This document shows, in pieces, positions 30,162-38,564 of a DNA stretch of 64,000 nt. The translations under genes were made by a program, and so were the position numbers. Each line of letters begins with the position of its first letter. Position 1 is the first letter of the stretch. The DNA is from Streptomyces marianii (GTDB lineage Bacteria > Actinomycetota > Actinomycetes > Streptomycetales > Streptomycetaceae). The stretch lies in assembly GCF_005795905.1 (NCBI RefSeq), contig NZ_VAWE01000001.1, positions 5,445,001-5,509,000 on the forward strand, in the 5' to 3' direction. The notes beneath the pieces are model-generated. The model did no database searches, was not told the DNA's origin, and saw nothing but the letters and a program-made list of their open reading frames with translations.

Positions 30162-30683
30162 ATGGCCGGTCACGAAATTCCCGAACCCGCGGACCGCAAG
30201 CAGGTCGCCGACCCCCTGTCGGATCTGCAGGCGGCGGAGCAGTCGCGCCCTTCCTGCGATCCCGCCTTCCGGCACGGCGTCGTGGTCGGTTTCGACGGAT
30301 CCACCTCGAGTGAGCGGGCGCTGGCGTACGCGATCGGGATGGCCGGGCGCTCCGGTTCGGGCCTGATCATCGTGCATGTCGCCAACCGCCTTCCCACCAC
30401 GGTGTGGGCGGGCTGTGAACCGCCGGTCTTCGTCGATGTCCCGGACCACCGCACCGAGGTACTGGGGCTCGAACTCGCCTGTGCCGACTACCTCTCCGAG
30501 GTTCCGTGGATCCTCGTGGAGCGCGGCGGCGACATCTGCCACGAACTCGAGGAGGTCGGCCGGGAGTATTCGGCCGACGCCATCGTGGTCGGCTCCACCC
30601 ACGGCATCGTGGGGCGCATTTTCGGCTCGGTCGCGGGGCGGCTGGCCCGCCGCGCGCAGCGGCCCGTCATCGTCATCCCGTAG
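30162..30683 (+). CDS. Universal stress protein (UspA family)
   Basis: 173 residues. A single Usp domain with a 37-residue N-terminal extension: GVVVGFDGSTSSERALAYAI opens the fold, and the C-terminal ATP-site loop reads VVGSTHGIVGRIFGSVAGRLARRAQRPVIVIP (the G-2X-G-9X-G(S/T) type motif). Such proteins bind ATP and are made under hypoxia or stationary-phase stress in actinobacteria. The gene stands alone, with 177 bases before the next gene. No membrane segment is present. Confidence 0.88.
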   Translation: MAGHEIPEPADRKQVADPLSDLQAAEQSRPSCDPAFRHGVVVGFDGSTSSERALAYAIGMAGRSGSGLIIVHVANRLPTTVWAGCEPPVFVDVPDHRTEVLGLELACADYLSEVPWILVERGGDICHELEEVGREYSADAIVVGSTHGIVGRIFGSVAGRLARRAQRPVIVIP

Positions 30684-30860
30684 CTCCCAAGAGGCCCCAA
30701 GAGCCCCTTCCGTACCATTGTTCTCGCAGGTTGGCGCGGGTTTTGTAACTTTTTGACGACCGTCATGGCTACTCGGTCGTACGGGGTGGATTGTGCGCTT
30801 GTGAAGGGTAGATAAGGGTGGCTGGGAATCAGCACCAAGCGCGCACGAAGGGAGCCCGCC

Positions 30861-31430
30861 GTGGACAAGGACGTCTCCGCGGGAAGCGCCACGACAACCA
30901 CTCTCGGCCACCTCGCACTGGGCCTGACGCTGCTGGCCTTCGGGATCGGCAACACCGGTGTGATCGACAATGTCGCGGCGTCCGACGCCGCACCCCTCGC
31001 GACCTGGGTGGGCGGGGTCGCACTGTTCGTCGTCGGGTTGCTCGAGTTCCGTGCGGGCAACGGCGGTACGGGTACGGCCTTCGCGGGCCTCGGCGCCCTC
31101 TGGTTCACCTGGGGGACCGGCACCGGCGCGGCGGTCTCGGCGGAGGCCGCCGGGCTGTTCATGCTCCTGTTCGCGCTTCTGGCGCTCACGCTCACCGCAG
31201 GAGCGTCCGGCAGCGGGATCCTCGGTCAGGGCGTGTACGGGCTGCTGTGCGTGTCGATGCTGCTCCTCGCGATCGCCTCGTTCGCGGGGAACGACGGGCT
31301 GGCGAAGGCCGGCGGCTGGGCCGCCGCGGTCGCGGGACTCGCGGCCTGGTACGGCGCCACCGCGGCGCTGGCGCACTGGCCCACCTTCTCCGGGCGTGCC
31401 GCAGGCCGGGGTGTGACGGCCACCGGCTGA
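30861..31430 (+). CDS. GPR1/FUN34/YaaH-family acetate/succinate transporter
   Basis: 189 residues from GTG with an AAGGGAG site. Six membrane segments are predicted, starting LGHLALGLTLLAFGIGNTGVI, with paired Gly motifs and an LALAYW-like position replaced by GLEFRAGN; the layout (short N-terminus with conserved Gly/Asn, six helices) is that of the SatP/AceP acetate uptake family. It would move acetate or succinate across the membrane. It is convergent with glmS over a strong bidirectional hairpin. Confidence 0.85.
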   Translation: MDKDVSAGSATTTTLGHLALGLTLLAFGIGNTGVIDNVAASDAAPLATWVGGVALFVVGLLEFRAGNGGTGTAFAGLGALWFTWGTGTGAAVSAEAAGLFMLLFALLALTLTAGASGSGILGQGVYGLLCVSMLLLAIASFAGNDGLAKAGGWAAAVAGLAAWYGATAALAHWPTFSGRAAGRGVTATG

Positions 31431-31476
31431 GCGGCGGGCCGTCGGCGTGAGTCGTCTCGGCGCCGTCGGCGAAAGG

Positions 31477-31520
31477 GGCGACCCCCTTGCGGCACTGGTG
31501 GCGTGCGCAAGGGGGTCGCC
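31477..31520. terminator. Bidirectional terminator between transporter gene and glmS
   Basis: Perfect 15-bp stem GGCGACCCCCTTGCG (31477-31491) / CGCAAGGGGGTCGCC (31506-31520) with a 14-base loop, 46 bases after the transporter stop and 26 bases after the glmS stop on the other strand. Confidence 0.85.
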
Positions 31521-31546
31521 GTCCGTAGGCGCCGGGCCGTACGGGA

Positions 31547-33364
31547 CTACTCCACGGTGACCGACTTGGCCAGGTTGCGCGGCTTGTCGATGTCCCGGCC
31601 GAGGGCCAGGGCCGTGTGGTAGGCGAGGAGCTGGAGCGGGATGCCCATGAGGATCGGGTCCAGTTCGTCCTCGTTCTTGGGCACCAGGATCGTGTGGTCG
31701 GCCTTCTCCTGCTCCTGGTGGGCGACCGCGAGGATCCGGCCGCTGCGGGCCTTGATCTCCTCCAGCGCGGCGCGGTTCTTCTCCAGCAGTTCGTCGTCCG
31801 GGACGATCGCGACCGTCGGCAGCGCCGGCTCGATCAGCGCCAGCGGGCCGTGCTTCAGCTCGGAGGCCGGGTAGGCCTCGGCGTGGATGTAGGAGATCTC
31901 CTTGAGCTTCAGGGAGGCCTCGAGCGCCACCGGGTAGCCGCGGACCCGGCCGATGAACATCATCGACTTGGCGTCGGCGTACTCGGCGGCCAGCTTCTTG
32001 ATCTCGTCCTCGGACTCGAGGACCTCGGAGATCTGGGAGGGCAGCCTGCGCAGGCCCTCGATGATCCGCTTGCCGTCGGCTACGGACAGGTCGCGGATGC
32101 GGCCCAGGTGCAGCGCGAGCAGCGCGAACGCGACCACCGTGTTGGTGAAGCACTTGGTGGAGACGACGCAGACCTCGGGGCCGGCGTGCACGTACACGCC
32201 GCCGTCCGTCTCGCGGGCGATCGCGGAGCCGACCACGTTCACGACGCCGAGGACGCGGGCGCCCTTGCGCTTGAGCTCCTGGACGGCGGCGAGCACGTCG
32301 TAGGTCTCACCGGACTGGGAGACGGCGATGTAGAGGGTGTCGGGGTCCACGACCGGGTTGCGGTAGCGGAACTCGGAGGCCGGCTCGGAGTCGGCGGGGA
32401 TCCGGGCCAGGGACTCGATGAGCCCGGCGCCGATCAGGCCCGCGTGGTACGAGGTGCCGCAGCCGAGGATCTTGACCCGGCGGATGCCGCGGGCCTCGCG
32501 GGCGTCCAGGTTCAGACCGCCCAGGTGCACCGTGGAGAACCGGTCGTCGATGCGGCCGCGCAGCACGCGGTCCACGGCGTCGGGCTGCTCCGAGATCTCC
32601 TTGTGCATGTACGTGTCGTGGCCGCCCATGTCGTACGAGGCGGCCTCCCACTCGACGGTCTCGGGGGTGGCGGTGGTCGTCGTGCCGCTGGTGGTGTAGG
32701 TCCGGAAGTCGTCGGCCTTGAGGGTGGCCATCTCGCCGTCGTTCAGGGTGACGACCTGGCGGGTGTGGGCGATCAGCGCGGCGACGTCGGAGGCGACGAG
32801 CATCTCCTTCTCGCCGATGCCGAGGATGACGGGGGAGCCGTTGCGCGCGACCACGATGCGGTCGTTGAAGTCGGCGTGCATCACGGCGATGCCGTAGGTG
32901 CCCTCGATGACCTTGACCGCCTCGCGGACCTTCTCCTCCAGGGTCTCGGCCTGGGAGCGGGCGATCAGGTGGGTGATGACCTCGGTGTCGGTCTCGGAGG
33001 CGAAGACGACGCCGTCGGCCTCCAGCTTGGCGCGCAGCTCGTCGGCGTTGTCGACGATGCCGTTGTGGACGACGGCGACCTTGTTCTCGGGGTCCAGGTG
33101 CGGGTGCGAGTTGATGTCGCTCGGGGCGCCGTGGGTGGCCCAGCGGGTGTGGGCGATGCCGGTGGTGCCGGTGAAGCGCTTGGGGACCCGGGCCTCCAGG
33201 TCGCGGACGCGGCCCTTGGCCTTGACCATTTTCAGACCGGTGCTCTTGGGGCTGGTGATCACCATGCCCGCGGAGTCGTAACCCCGGTACTCCAGCCGCG
33301 CCAGGCCCTCCAGCAGCAGCGGCGCGACGTCGCGCTTCCCGATGTAACCGACGATTCCGCACAT
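31547..33364 (-). CDS. glmS: Glutamine--fructose-6-phosphate aminotransferase (isomerizing)
   Basis: 605 residues, the normal size. The class II glutaminase domain starts MCGIVGYIG with catalytic Cys 2 (after Met removal Cys 1) and includes IAHTRWATHGAPS and HNGIVDN; two SIS sugar-isomerase domains follow (CGTSYHAGL, SQSGETYDVLAA; then AEAYPASELKHGPLALIE), and the end is DKPRNLAKSVTVE with the conserved Lys. It makes glucosamine-6-phosphate for cell-wall synthesis in the cytoplasm. S. coelicolor has two such genes; this neighbourhood matches the adpA-linked copy. Confidence 0.96.
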   Translation of the reverse strand: MCGIVGYIGKRDVAPLLLEGLARLEYRGYDSAGMVITSPKSTGLKMVKAKGRVRDLEARVPKRFTGTTGIAHTRWATHGAPSDINSHPHLDPENKVAVVHNGIVDNADELRAKLEADGVVFASETDTEVITHLIARSQAETLEEKVREAVKVIEGTYGIAVMHADFNDRIVVARNGSPVILGIGEKEMLVASDVAALIAHTRQVVTLNDGEMATLKADDFRTYTTSGTTTTATPETVEWEAASYDMGGHDTYMHKEISEQPDAVDRVLRGRIDDRFSTVHLGGLNLDAREARGIRRVKILGCGTSYHAGLIGAGLIESLARIPADSEPASEFRYRNPVVDPDTLYIAVSQSGETYDVLAAVQELKRKGARVLGVVNVVGSAIARETDGGVYVHAGPEVCVVSTKCFTNTVVAFALLALHLGRIRDLSVADGKRIIEGLRRLPSQISEVLESEDEIKKLAAEYADAKSMMFIGRVRGYPVALEASLKLKEISYIHAEAYPASELKHGPLALIEPALPTVAIVPDDELLEKNRAALEEIKARSGRILAVAHQEQEKADHTILVPKNEDELDPILMGIPLQLLAYHTALALGRDIDKPRNLAKSVTVE

Positions 33365-33449
33365 AGAGTCTCTGCCCCTCCGACGACGTTCCTGTGTGTG
33401 CCCGGCCGCGCCGCGCGGTGTGCGCGGTGCACGCGGCCTCCGCGGCGGC

Positions 33450-33725
33450 TCAGCCGTAGACGATGCGGCGCAGCTGCCTGAGCGAGAGGTCCGGGGGAGC
33501 CACCGCGCGGTGCGGCAGCTCGGCCGCGATCCGCTCGAAGATCTCCGTGTTCACGCCCCCGCCGGCCTGCAGCTCCCGGTGGCGGCGGCGCACGAACTCC
33601 TCGGTCGTCTCGTCGAAGAACGCCAGCACGTCCAGGACCACCCGGGCCGCCTCACCGCGCTGGAGCGCGGTGCTGCGCACCAGATGGTCGATGAGGTCGT
33701 CATGCGACGTGCGGCGATCGAGCAC
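33450..33725 (-). CDS. Small conserved protein with apparent leaderless start
   Basis: 91 residues from GTG 33725 (MLDRRTSHDDLIDHLVR...), helical with a basic ending LSLRQLRRIVYG. ATG 33800 gives a longer form, but its extra 25 codons contain a promoter-like sequence: TTGCGT (33761-33756), 18 bases, CAATAT (33737-33732), which would start RNA at or next to the GTG. A leaderless message is therefore likely. The protein resembles in layout the small HU-like or DNA-binding proteins but has no recognised family. It is 85 bases upstream of glmS. Confidence 0.7.
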   Translation of the reverse strand: MLDRRTSHDDLIDHLVRSTALQRGEAARVVLDVLAFFDETTEEFVRRRHRELQAGGGVNTEIFERIAAELPHRAVAPPDLSLRQLRRIVYG

Positions 33726-33731
33726 CCGTAG

Positions 33732-33784
33732 ATATTGGGGTGTCGCCCGGCCTGAACGCAAGATTCCTGCCCGAATTCGGGCAG
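33732..33784 (-). promoter_or_regulatory. Promoter plus 18-bp palindrome of the leaderless gene
   Basis: The -35 TTGCGT (33761-33756) and -10 CAATAT (33737-33732) are 18 bases apart. Directly upstream, 33767-33784 is the perfect palindrome CTGCCCGAATTCGGGCAG. This location suits an activator or repressor site. Confidence 0.65.
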
Positions 33785-33850
33785 AAGCCTGCGTGATCAT
33801 GGTTACAGTTGATATTTACGCCCGCTTTACGGCTTCGCTCTCCGGGTCGC

Positions 33851-34717
33851 TCACATGCGCTTGAGGACGGCCTGCTTGGCCGTGGAGAACTCCTCGTCGG
33901 TCAGTATCCCCGCCCGGTGCAGTTCGCCGAGCTCCCGCAGCCGCCGCAGCAGCACGTCGTGATCTTCGATCGCCGGGGCGGCGGCGGACGGCAGTTCCCC
34001 GGACGTCCGCGGCGGGGCGCTCGGGTGCGGGAGCCGGGCGGTCACGGCGGCGGCGACCAGGACGGCGGTGTACTCCTTGCGCGACATGCCCCACAGGTCG
34101 AGCGCGTACGGGTCGTGCTTGGCGGGCCGCTTGGCGGGTCGGCCGCTCAGCAGGAAGCGCAGATGGCCGCTCTCCAGGCCGATCGCCGGCAGCCAGCGCA
34201 CGCCGCCCACCTCGGAGAGCGGGAACGTGCTCGCCCCGGACGACGCCTTGGACTCCTCCGCCTTCCAGTTCCAGGTGAGGCGGATCGTGTCCCCGTCGAA
34301 GGAGGCCGTGCCGTCGCCCCCGCCGCCCGAGACCGGCACCGCCGGGCCCGGCAGCAGGAAGCGGTCCACCGGTCCGTCCGGGACCTGGTCCAGCAGCAGG
34401 GCGTTGCGCAGTTCGTCCACGAAGTACTCGGCCACACCGCAGCGGTCGTTCTCCACCGGCAGCCGGTAGGGGTCGCCGCTCTCCGGCAGTCGTCCGTCGG
34501 CGGCCAGCAGCAGCGGATCGCTGCCGTCCCGCAGCTTCAGCCGCAGCCGTCCGCCGCGGCGTCCGGGCTCGAACGCGACACCGGCCAACGCCTCCAGCGG
34601 GACGGCGAGTTCACCGAGCGCCTGCCGCAGGGGATGCGTCTTGCCGGTGCCGGGGACGATCCGCACGGTCCGCCCGTCGAAGGCCCAGATGCCGTCCTTC
34701 TGGATGATTTCCGCCAT
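33851..34717 (-). CDS. DUF4429 domain protein with C-terminal SHOCT
   Basis: 288 residues from ATG 34717. The beta-rich body starts MAEIIQKDGIWAFDGRTVRIVP and contains PLSEVGGVRWLPA, LRLTW-like strands and a second half of the same kind, the two-copy DUF4429 plan. The end is a SHOCT motif (DHDVLLRRLRELGELHRAGILTDEEFSTAKQAVLKRM), a short helix hairpin widespread in actinobacterial proteins of unclear role. Between them is a Pro/Ser-rich linker. Cytoplasmic; function unknown. It stands alone, with a terminator for desD upstream. Confidence 0.85.
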   Translation of the reverse strand: MAEIIQKDGIWAFDGRTVRIVPGTGKTHPLRQALGELAVPLEALAGVAFEPGRRGGRLRLKLRDGSDPLLLAADGRLPESGDPYRLPVENDRCGVAEYFVDELRNALLLDQVPDGPVDRFLLPGPAVPVSGGGGDGTASFDGDTIRLTWNWKAEESKASSGASTFPLSEVGGVRWLPAIGLESGHLRFLLSGRPAKRPAKHDPYALDLWGMSRKEYTAVLVAAAVTARLPHPSAPPRTSGELPSAAAPAIEDHDVLLRRLRELGELHRAGILTDEEFSTAKQAVLKRM

Positions 34718-34803
34718 TGCAGGATTGTCGCACCGCGGGTCGGGAGTCCGAAGACGGCGCGAAGGGAGCGGCCGACGGGCCCGCACGCGGGCGGGTGCCA
34801 AGA

Positions 34804-34848
34804 GGGCGGGCGCCCGGCGGAGGACCGTACTCCGCCGGGCGCCCGCCC
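34804..34848 (-). terminator. Terminator of the desABCD operon
   Basis: Perfect 18-bp stem starting GGGCGGGCGCCC (34804-34821) and ending GGGCGCCCGCCC (34831-34848) with a 9-base loop, 20 bases after the desD stop. Confidence 0.85.
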
Positions 34849-34867
34849 GGTCCGCGGCCTGTGAGGG

Positions 34868-36649
34868 CTACCGGAACCGCGCGATCGGGTTCTCCAGGTC
34901 ACCCACCAGCTGGAGGGCGCCCGACGGGTCGGCCAGGTCCACCATCTGCCTGTTGTCGCGCAGCTGGAGCCGGTTGAGGCAGGACAGCGCGAACTCCGGC
35001 GCGAACATGTCGTACTGGGCGAACTTCTCCCGCAGGTGCGGCATCGACTCCTGGTAGCCGGTGACGCACTCGGCGACCGTCCGCCAGAAGGCGTCCTCGT
35101 CCAGCACGCCCTCCGTGACCAGCGCGGCGCCGAGGAACCGGAAGAAGCAGTCGAAGACGTCCGTGAAGACCGACAGCAGCTTCATGTTCTCGGGGACCTC
35201 GGCGCGGACCCGCTCGACCGCGGGCGGAAGCACCGCGTCCGGGTCCATCACGCAGATCTCCTCGGCGATGTCCTTGAAGATCGCGCGCCGCACCGCGCCA
35301 TCCTCGCCGAGCACCAGGATGACGTTCTCCCCGTGCGGCATGTAGACGAGGTCGTACGCGTAGAAGCAGTGCAGCACCGGCAGCAGGTAGGCGTCCAGGT
35401 AGCGGCGCAGCCACACCTCGGGCGCCAGCCCCGACCCGGTGATGAGCGCGCCGGCGAAGGACTTCCCGGAGCGGTCGGTGTGCAGCAGCGAGGCCATCGT
35501 CGCCAGCCGCTCACCGTCCTCCAGGGTGTCCACCGGGCTCTCGCGCCAGAGCGCGGCCAGCATCTTGCGGTAAGGGGAGAAACGATCCGTCGCAGCCTCG
35601 TACTCCAGGTGCCGGTACCCGACCGCGGCCCGCTCGCGGATGATCGAGAAGCGCGCCGTCGTCAGTACCTCGTCGCTCTCGATCAGTCCGGCGAGCCAGT
35701 CGTTGATGGCGGGCGTGGCCTCCATGTACGCGGCGGACAGCCCCCGCATGAAGCCCATGTTGATGACGGACATCGCCGTCTTCACGTAGTGCTTCGACGG
35801 GTCGCTGGTGTTGAAGAAGGTGCGGATCGACTGCTGGGCCAGGTACGCGTCGTCGCCCTCCCCGAGCGGCACCAGCCGCCGCCGGGCCACCTCGGCGGCG
35901 AAGGTGACGGAGAGTTTGTTCCACCACTGCCAGGGGTGGACGGGCATCAGCAGGTAGTCCGCCGGGTCCAGCCCGAGGCCGCGCAGCCGGGCGTCGAACC
36001 GGTCGAGCGTCCCCCGGCCCAGCTCGGCCCGCATCAGGTTCTCGTAGCCGAGGTCCGTGCAGGAGGTGAACGCGGCACGCGAGCGGTGCGCGGCCACCCA
36101 CAGCAGCCGGACCGGGGCCGCGGCCTCCGGCGCGTACCGGTGGTACTCGTGGATGCCGAAGCCGAGCCGCCCGTTGTTGGCGACGAAGCAGGGGTGGCCC
36201 TCGGTCATCCCGGTCTCGATGTCCTGGAACCCGGCGCGGCTGAGCTCGGCGGCGGACACCTCGGGCTTGGTGAGCTTGTACGCCGCGCCGGACAGGGTGG
36301 AGGAGATCTCCTCCAGGTACACCGGCAGGATCTCGTCGGACAGGCCGAGCGCGCCGCGCAGCTCGGTGAAGAACTCCAGTGCGTCCAGCGGGAGTTCCGC
36401 GCCGTCGCGGTGGCGGGTCACGGAGTCCGCCTCGACCTGCCAGTGGTCGAGCGCCAGCCGCCCGGCGGCGAACCGGTACTCGGTCCTGCCGTCGTCGCTG
36501 AGCACCGCCCAGCGGCCGTCCCCGAGGTCCCTCGGCGCGAGCAGCCGCTCGTGGGAGAACTCGGCGAGACCCTTGCGGATCAGCAGCCGGTTGGCCTCCG
36601 ACCACAGCTCGGGGGTGAGGTGGGCGACGCTGTCGATCGCCGTGCTCAT
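34868..36649 (-). CDS. desD: DesD, NIS-family desferrioxamine synthetase
   Basis: 593 residues, normal for IucA/IucC-family (NRPS-independent siderophore) synthetases. The family segments are seen: GHPCFVANNGRLGFGIHEYHRYAPEA near 160-185, HPWQWWNK, then KHYVKTAMSVINMGFMRGLS and YMPHGENVILVLGEDGAVRRAIFKDIAEEICV in the C-terminal half. It activates succinyl-hydroxycadaverine with ATP and joins and cyclises three units to desferrioxamine E or related compounds. Last gene of desABCD; its start overlaps the desC stop by four bases. Confidence 0.96.
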   Translation of the reverse strand: MSTAIDSVAHLTPELWSEANRLLIRKGLAEFSHERLLAPRDLGDGRWAVLSDDGRTEYRFAAGRLALDHWQVEADSVTRHRDGAELPLDALEFFTELRGALGLSDEILPVYLEEISSTLSGAAYKLTKPEVSAAELSRAGFQDIETGMTEGHPCFVANNGRLGFGIHEYHRYAPEAAAPVRLLWVAAHRSRAAFTSCTDLGYENLMRAELGRGTLDRFDARLRGLGLDPADYLLMPVHPWQWWNKLSVTFAAEVARRRLVPLGEGDDAYLAQQSIRTFFNTSDPSKHYVKTAMSVINMGFMRGLSAAYMEATPAINDWLAGLIESDEVLTTARFSIIRERAAVGYRHLEYEAATDRFSPYRKMLAALWRESPVDTLEDGERLATMASLLHTDRSGKSFAGALITGSGLAPEVWLRRYLDAYLLPVLHCFYAYDLVYMPHGENVILVLGEDGAVRRAIFKDIAEEICVMDPDAVLPPAVERVRAEVPENMKLLSVFTDVFDCFFRFLGAALVTEGVLDEDAFWRTVAECVTGYQESMPHLREKFAQYDMFAPEFALSCLNRLQLRDNRQMVDLADPSGALQLVGDLENPIARFR

Positions 36650-37287
36650 CGCTCCGCCTCCACGTCGCCGACGGCCGCCTCGAACTGCTCACGCGTGCAG
36701 AAGCTCAGCAGCGCCGTCTTCTCGGGCTTCCGGATCTCGCGCTCGGGCACGAAGCCGACGGCCGCGTTGAGCGCGTGCACGGCCTTGTTGCCGACGTCCG
36801 GCTCGACGACGACCCGTCGCGTCGCCGGGTCGGCGAACAGCTCGCGCATCACGGCGGTGATCACGGCCCGGGTGAAGCCGTGGACCGGGGTGTCGGTCGG
36901 GGCGACCAGGAAGTGCATGCCGACGTCGCCCGGCTGGGGGTCGTAGAGACCGACCAGCTCCACGTGGCGCGGGTCGTAGCGCTCCATCAGGAAGGCCGGC
37001 TCGCCGTCGTGCAGCCCGATGAAGGCGTCGTGGTGCTCGTGCGCGGCGATCCTCGTGTACTCGCGCTCGACGTCCTGCAGCCTGGCGTCCTGCATCATCC
37101 AGAACGCGGCCTTCGGGTCGGTGACCCAGCGGTGCAGCAGCTCGGCGTCGCTCGGGGTCTCCCCACCTGAGGCAGGGGTTGGGGTCTCCCCACCTGAGGC
37201 AAGGGTTGAGGTCTCCCCACCGGAGGTAGGGGAAAGGTCGAGGGGACGGAAGGAGAACGTCCCCAGGGCGGGGGCGGTGGTGCTCAT
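36646..37287 (-). CDS. desC: DesC, N-hydroxycadaverine acyltransferase
   Basis: 213 residues from ATG 37287 (ATGA overlap with desB). After a 45-residue N-terminus made of three 9-residue units (variants of ASGGETPTP), there is a GNAT-like acyltransferase domain of the IucB/AlcB type: [90 protein letters not shown]. It transfers acetyl or succinyl from CoA to N-hydroxycadaverine. The repeated N-terminus is not part of the fold and looks like a recent expansion. Confidence 0.94.
   Translation of the reverse strand: MSTTAPALGTFSFRPLDLSPTSGGETSTLASGGETPTPASGGETPSDAELLHRWVTDPKAAFWMMQDARLQDVEREYTRIAAHEHHDAFIGLHDGEPAFLMERYDPRHVELVGLYDPQPGDVGMHFLVAPTDTPVHGFTRAVITAVMRELFADPATRRVVVEPDVGNKAVHALNAAVGFVPEREIRKPEKTALLSFCTREQFEAAVGDVEAER
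37156..37236 (-). repeat. Three 27-bp tandem repeats inside desC
   Basis: Units begin at 37156, 37183 and 37210, each starting GGTCTCCCCACC on the plus strand; units 1 and 2 differ at 2 of 27 bases, unit 3 diverges more towards its end. Being multiples of three they keep the reading frame and encode the 9-residue steps SGGET at the N-terminus of DesC. Each unit contains an imperfect palindrome of the CCCCACCTGAGGCAGGGG type. Confidence 0.85.
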
Positions 37288-38564
37288 ACGGCGAACTCCT
37301 GGAATGCGATGGTCTTCTCCACGGGGTAGTACTCGCCGCCGAGCATCTCGGCGATGATGTACGCGTTGCGGTACGCGCCCATGCCCAGGTCGGGCGAGGT
37401 GATGGAGTGGGTGTGCACCCCCGCGTTCTGCAGGAAGACGCCACGCCCCGTGGTGTCGATCGAGTAGTTGCGGGCGACGTCGAAGCGGCCCCGGCCGTCC
37501 CGGCGCAGCCGGTCGAGCACGGGCTCCAGGTAGTCCGGGGTGACGTACTTGTAGCCCGTGGCGAGGATCAGGCCCTCGGTCCGGATCTCGAAGTCCTTCT
37601 CCTGCTCCTCCTGGCGCAGCCCCAGTGTGTACGCGCCGTTCTCGTACGCGGCCGTGCACAGCGCGGTGTTGGTGAGCAGACGGGTGGGCACCGGGCCGCC
37701 GAGGTTCTTCCGGTAGAGCAGGTCGAAGATCTCGTTGATGAGGTCGCCGTCGATGCCCTTGAAGAGGTTCTTCTGCTGGGTCTCCAGCCGGTAGCGGGTG
37801 GTCTCCGGCAGCGCGTGGAAGTAGTCGACGTACTCGGGGGAGGTCATCTCCAGGGTCAGCTTGGTGTACTCCAGCGGGAAGAACCGCGGGGAGCGGGTGA
37901 CCCAGTTGAGCCGGTAGCCGTGCACGTCGATCTCGGCGAGGAGGTCGTAGTAGATCTCCGCGGCGCTCTGACCGCTGCCGACGAGGGTGATCGACTCCTT
38001 CTTCCGCAGTTCCTCCTTGGCCTGGAGGTAGTGCGAGTTGTGGATGAAGTCGCCGCCGAGGCCCTGGCAGGAGTCCGGGACGTACGGCGGGGTGCCGGTG
38101 CCCAGGACGAGTCTGCGTGCGCGGAACGTCTCGCCGTCGGTGGTACGGACGGCGTAGACCTCGTCTTCCGCCTCGAACTCGACCCGGGCGACCGTGGTGC
38201 CGAAGCGGATGCTGCTCAGCTTGGCGGCGGCCCAGCGGCAGTAGTCGTTGTACTCGGTCCGCAGCGGGTAGAAGTTCTCGCGGATGTAGAACGAGTAGAG
38301 TCGGCCCTTCTCCTTCAGGTAGTTGAGGAAGGAGTACGGCGACGTCGGGTCGGCGAGCGTCACCAGGTCCGACATGAACGGGGTCTGCAGGTGGGCGCCG
38401 TCGAGGAACATGCCCGAGTGCCACTCGAAGTCCGGCTTTGACTCGAGGAAGAGGCCGTTCAGCTCGGCGACCGGCTCGGTCAGGCAGGCGAGGCCGAGGT
38501 TGAACGGACCGAGTCCGATACCGATGAAATCGTGGATGTCACGGCGCTCAGGAGGCGTGGACAA
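37284..38564 (-). CDS. desB: DesB, cadaverine N-monooxygenase
   Basis: 426 residues. FAD motif [12 protein letters not shown] at about 15-26, then [25 protein letters not shown], an NADPH motif [16 protein letters not shown] near 192-207, and the late [13 protein letters not shown] (the ATGY motif of the siderophore N-hydroxylases). It hydroxylates one amine of cadaverine. The only in-frame start before the FAD motif is TTG 38564, with GGGAGAG ahead, overlapping the end of desA by 17 bases; no ATG or GTG is available in frame. Confidence 0.95.
   Translation of the reverse strand: MSTPPERRDIHDFIGIGLGPFNLGLACLTEPVAELNGLFLESKPDFEWHSGMFLDGAHLQTPFMSDLVTLADPTSPYSFLNYLKEKGRLYSFYIRENFYPLRTEYNDYCRWAAAKLSSIRFGTTVARVEFEAEDEVYAVRTTDGETFRARRLVLGTGTPPYVPDSCQGLGGDFIHNSHYLQAKEELRKKESITLVGSGQSAAEIYYDLLAEIDVHGYRLNWVTRSPRFFPLEYTKLTLEMTSPEYVDYFHALPETTRYRLETQQKNLFKGIDGDLINEIFDLLYRKNLGGPVPTRLLTNTALCTAAYENGAYTLGLRQEEQEKDFEIRTEGLILATGYKYVTPDYLEPVLDRLRRDGRGRFDVARNYSIDTTGRGVFLQNAGVHTHSITSPDLGMGAYRNAYIIAEMLGGEYYPVEKTIAFQEFAV

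Noticed and set aside
31616..33481. A 621-codon open frame on the plus strand opposite glmS
   Set aside because: It is the mirror of glmS in a GC-rich genome; translation is Val/Leu/Gly/Asp repeats with no fold and glmS itself is certain.
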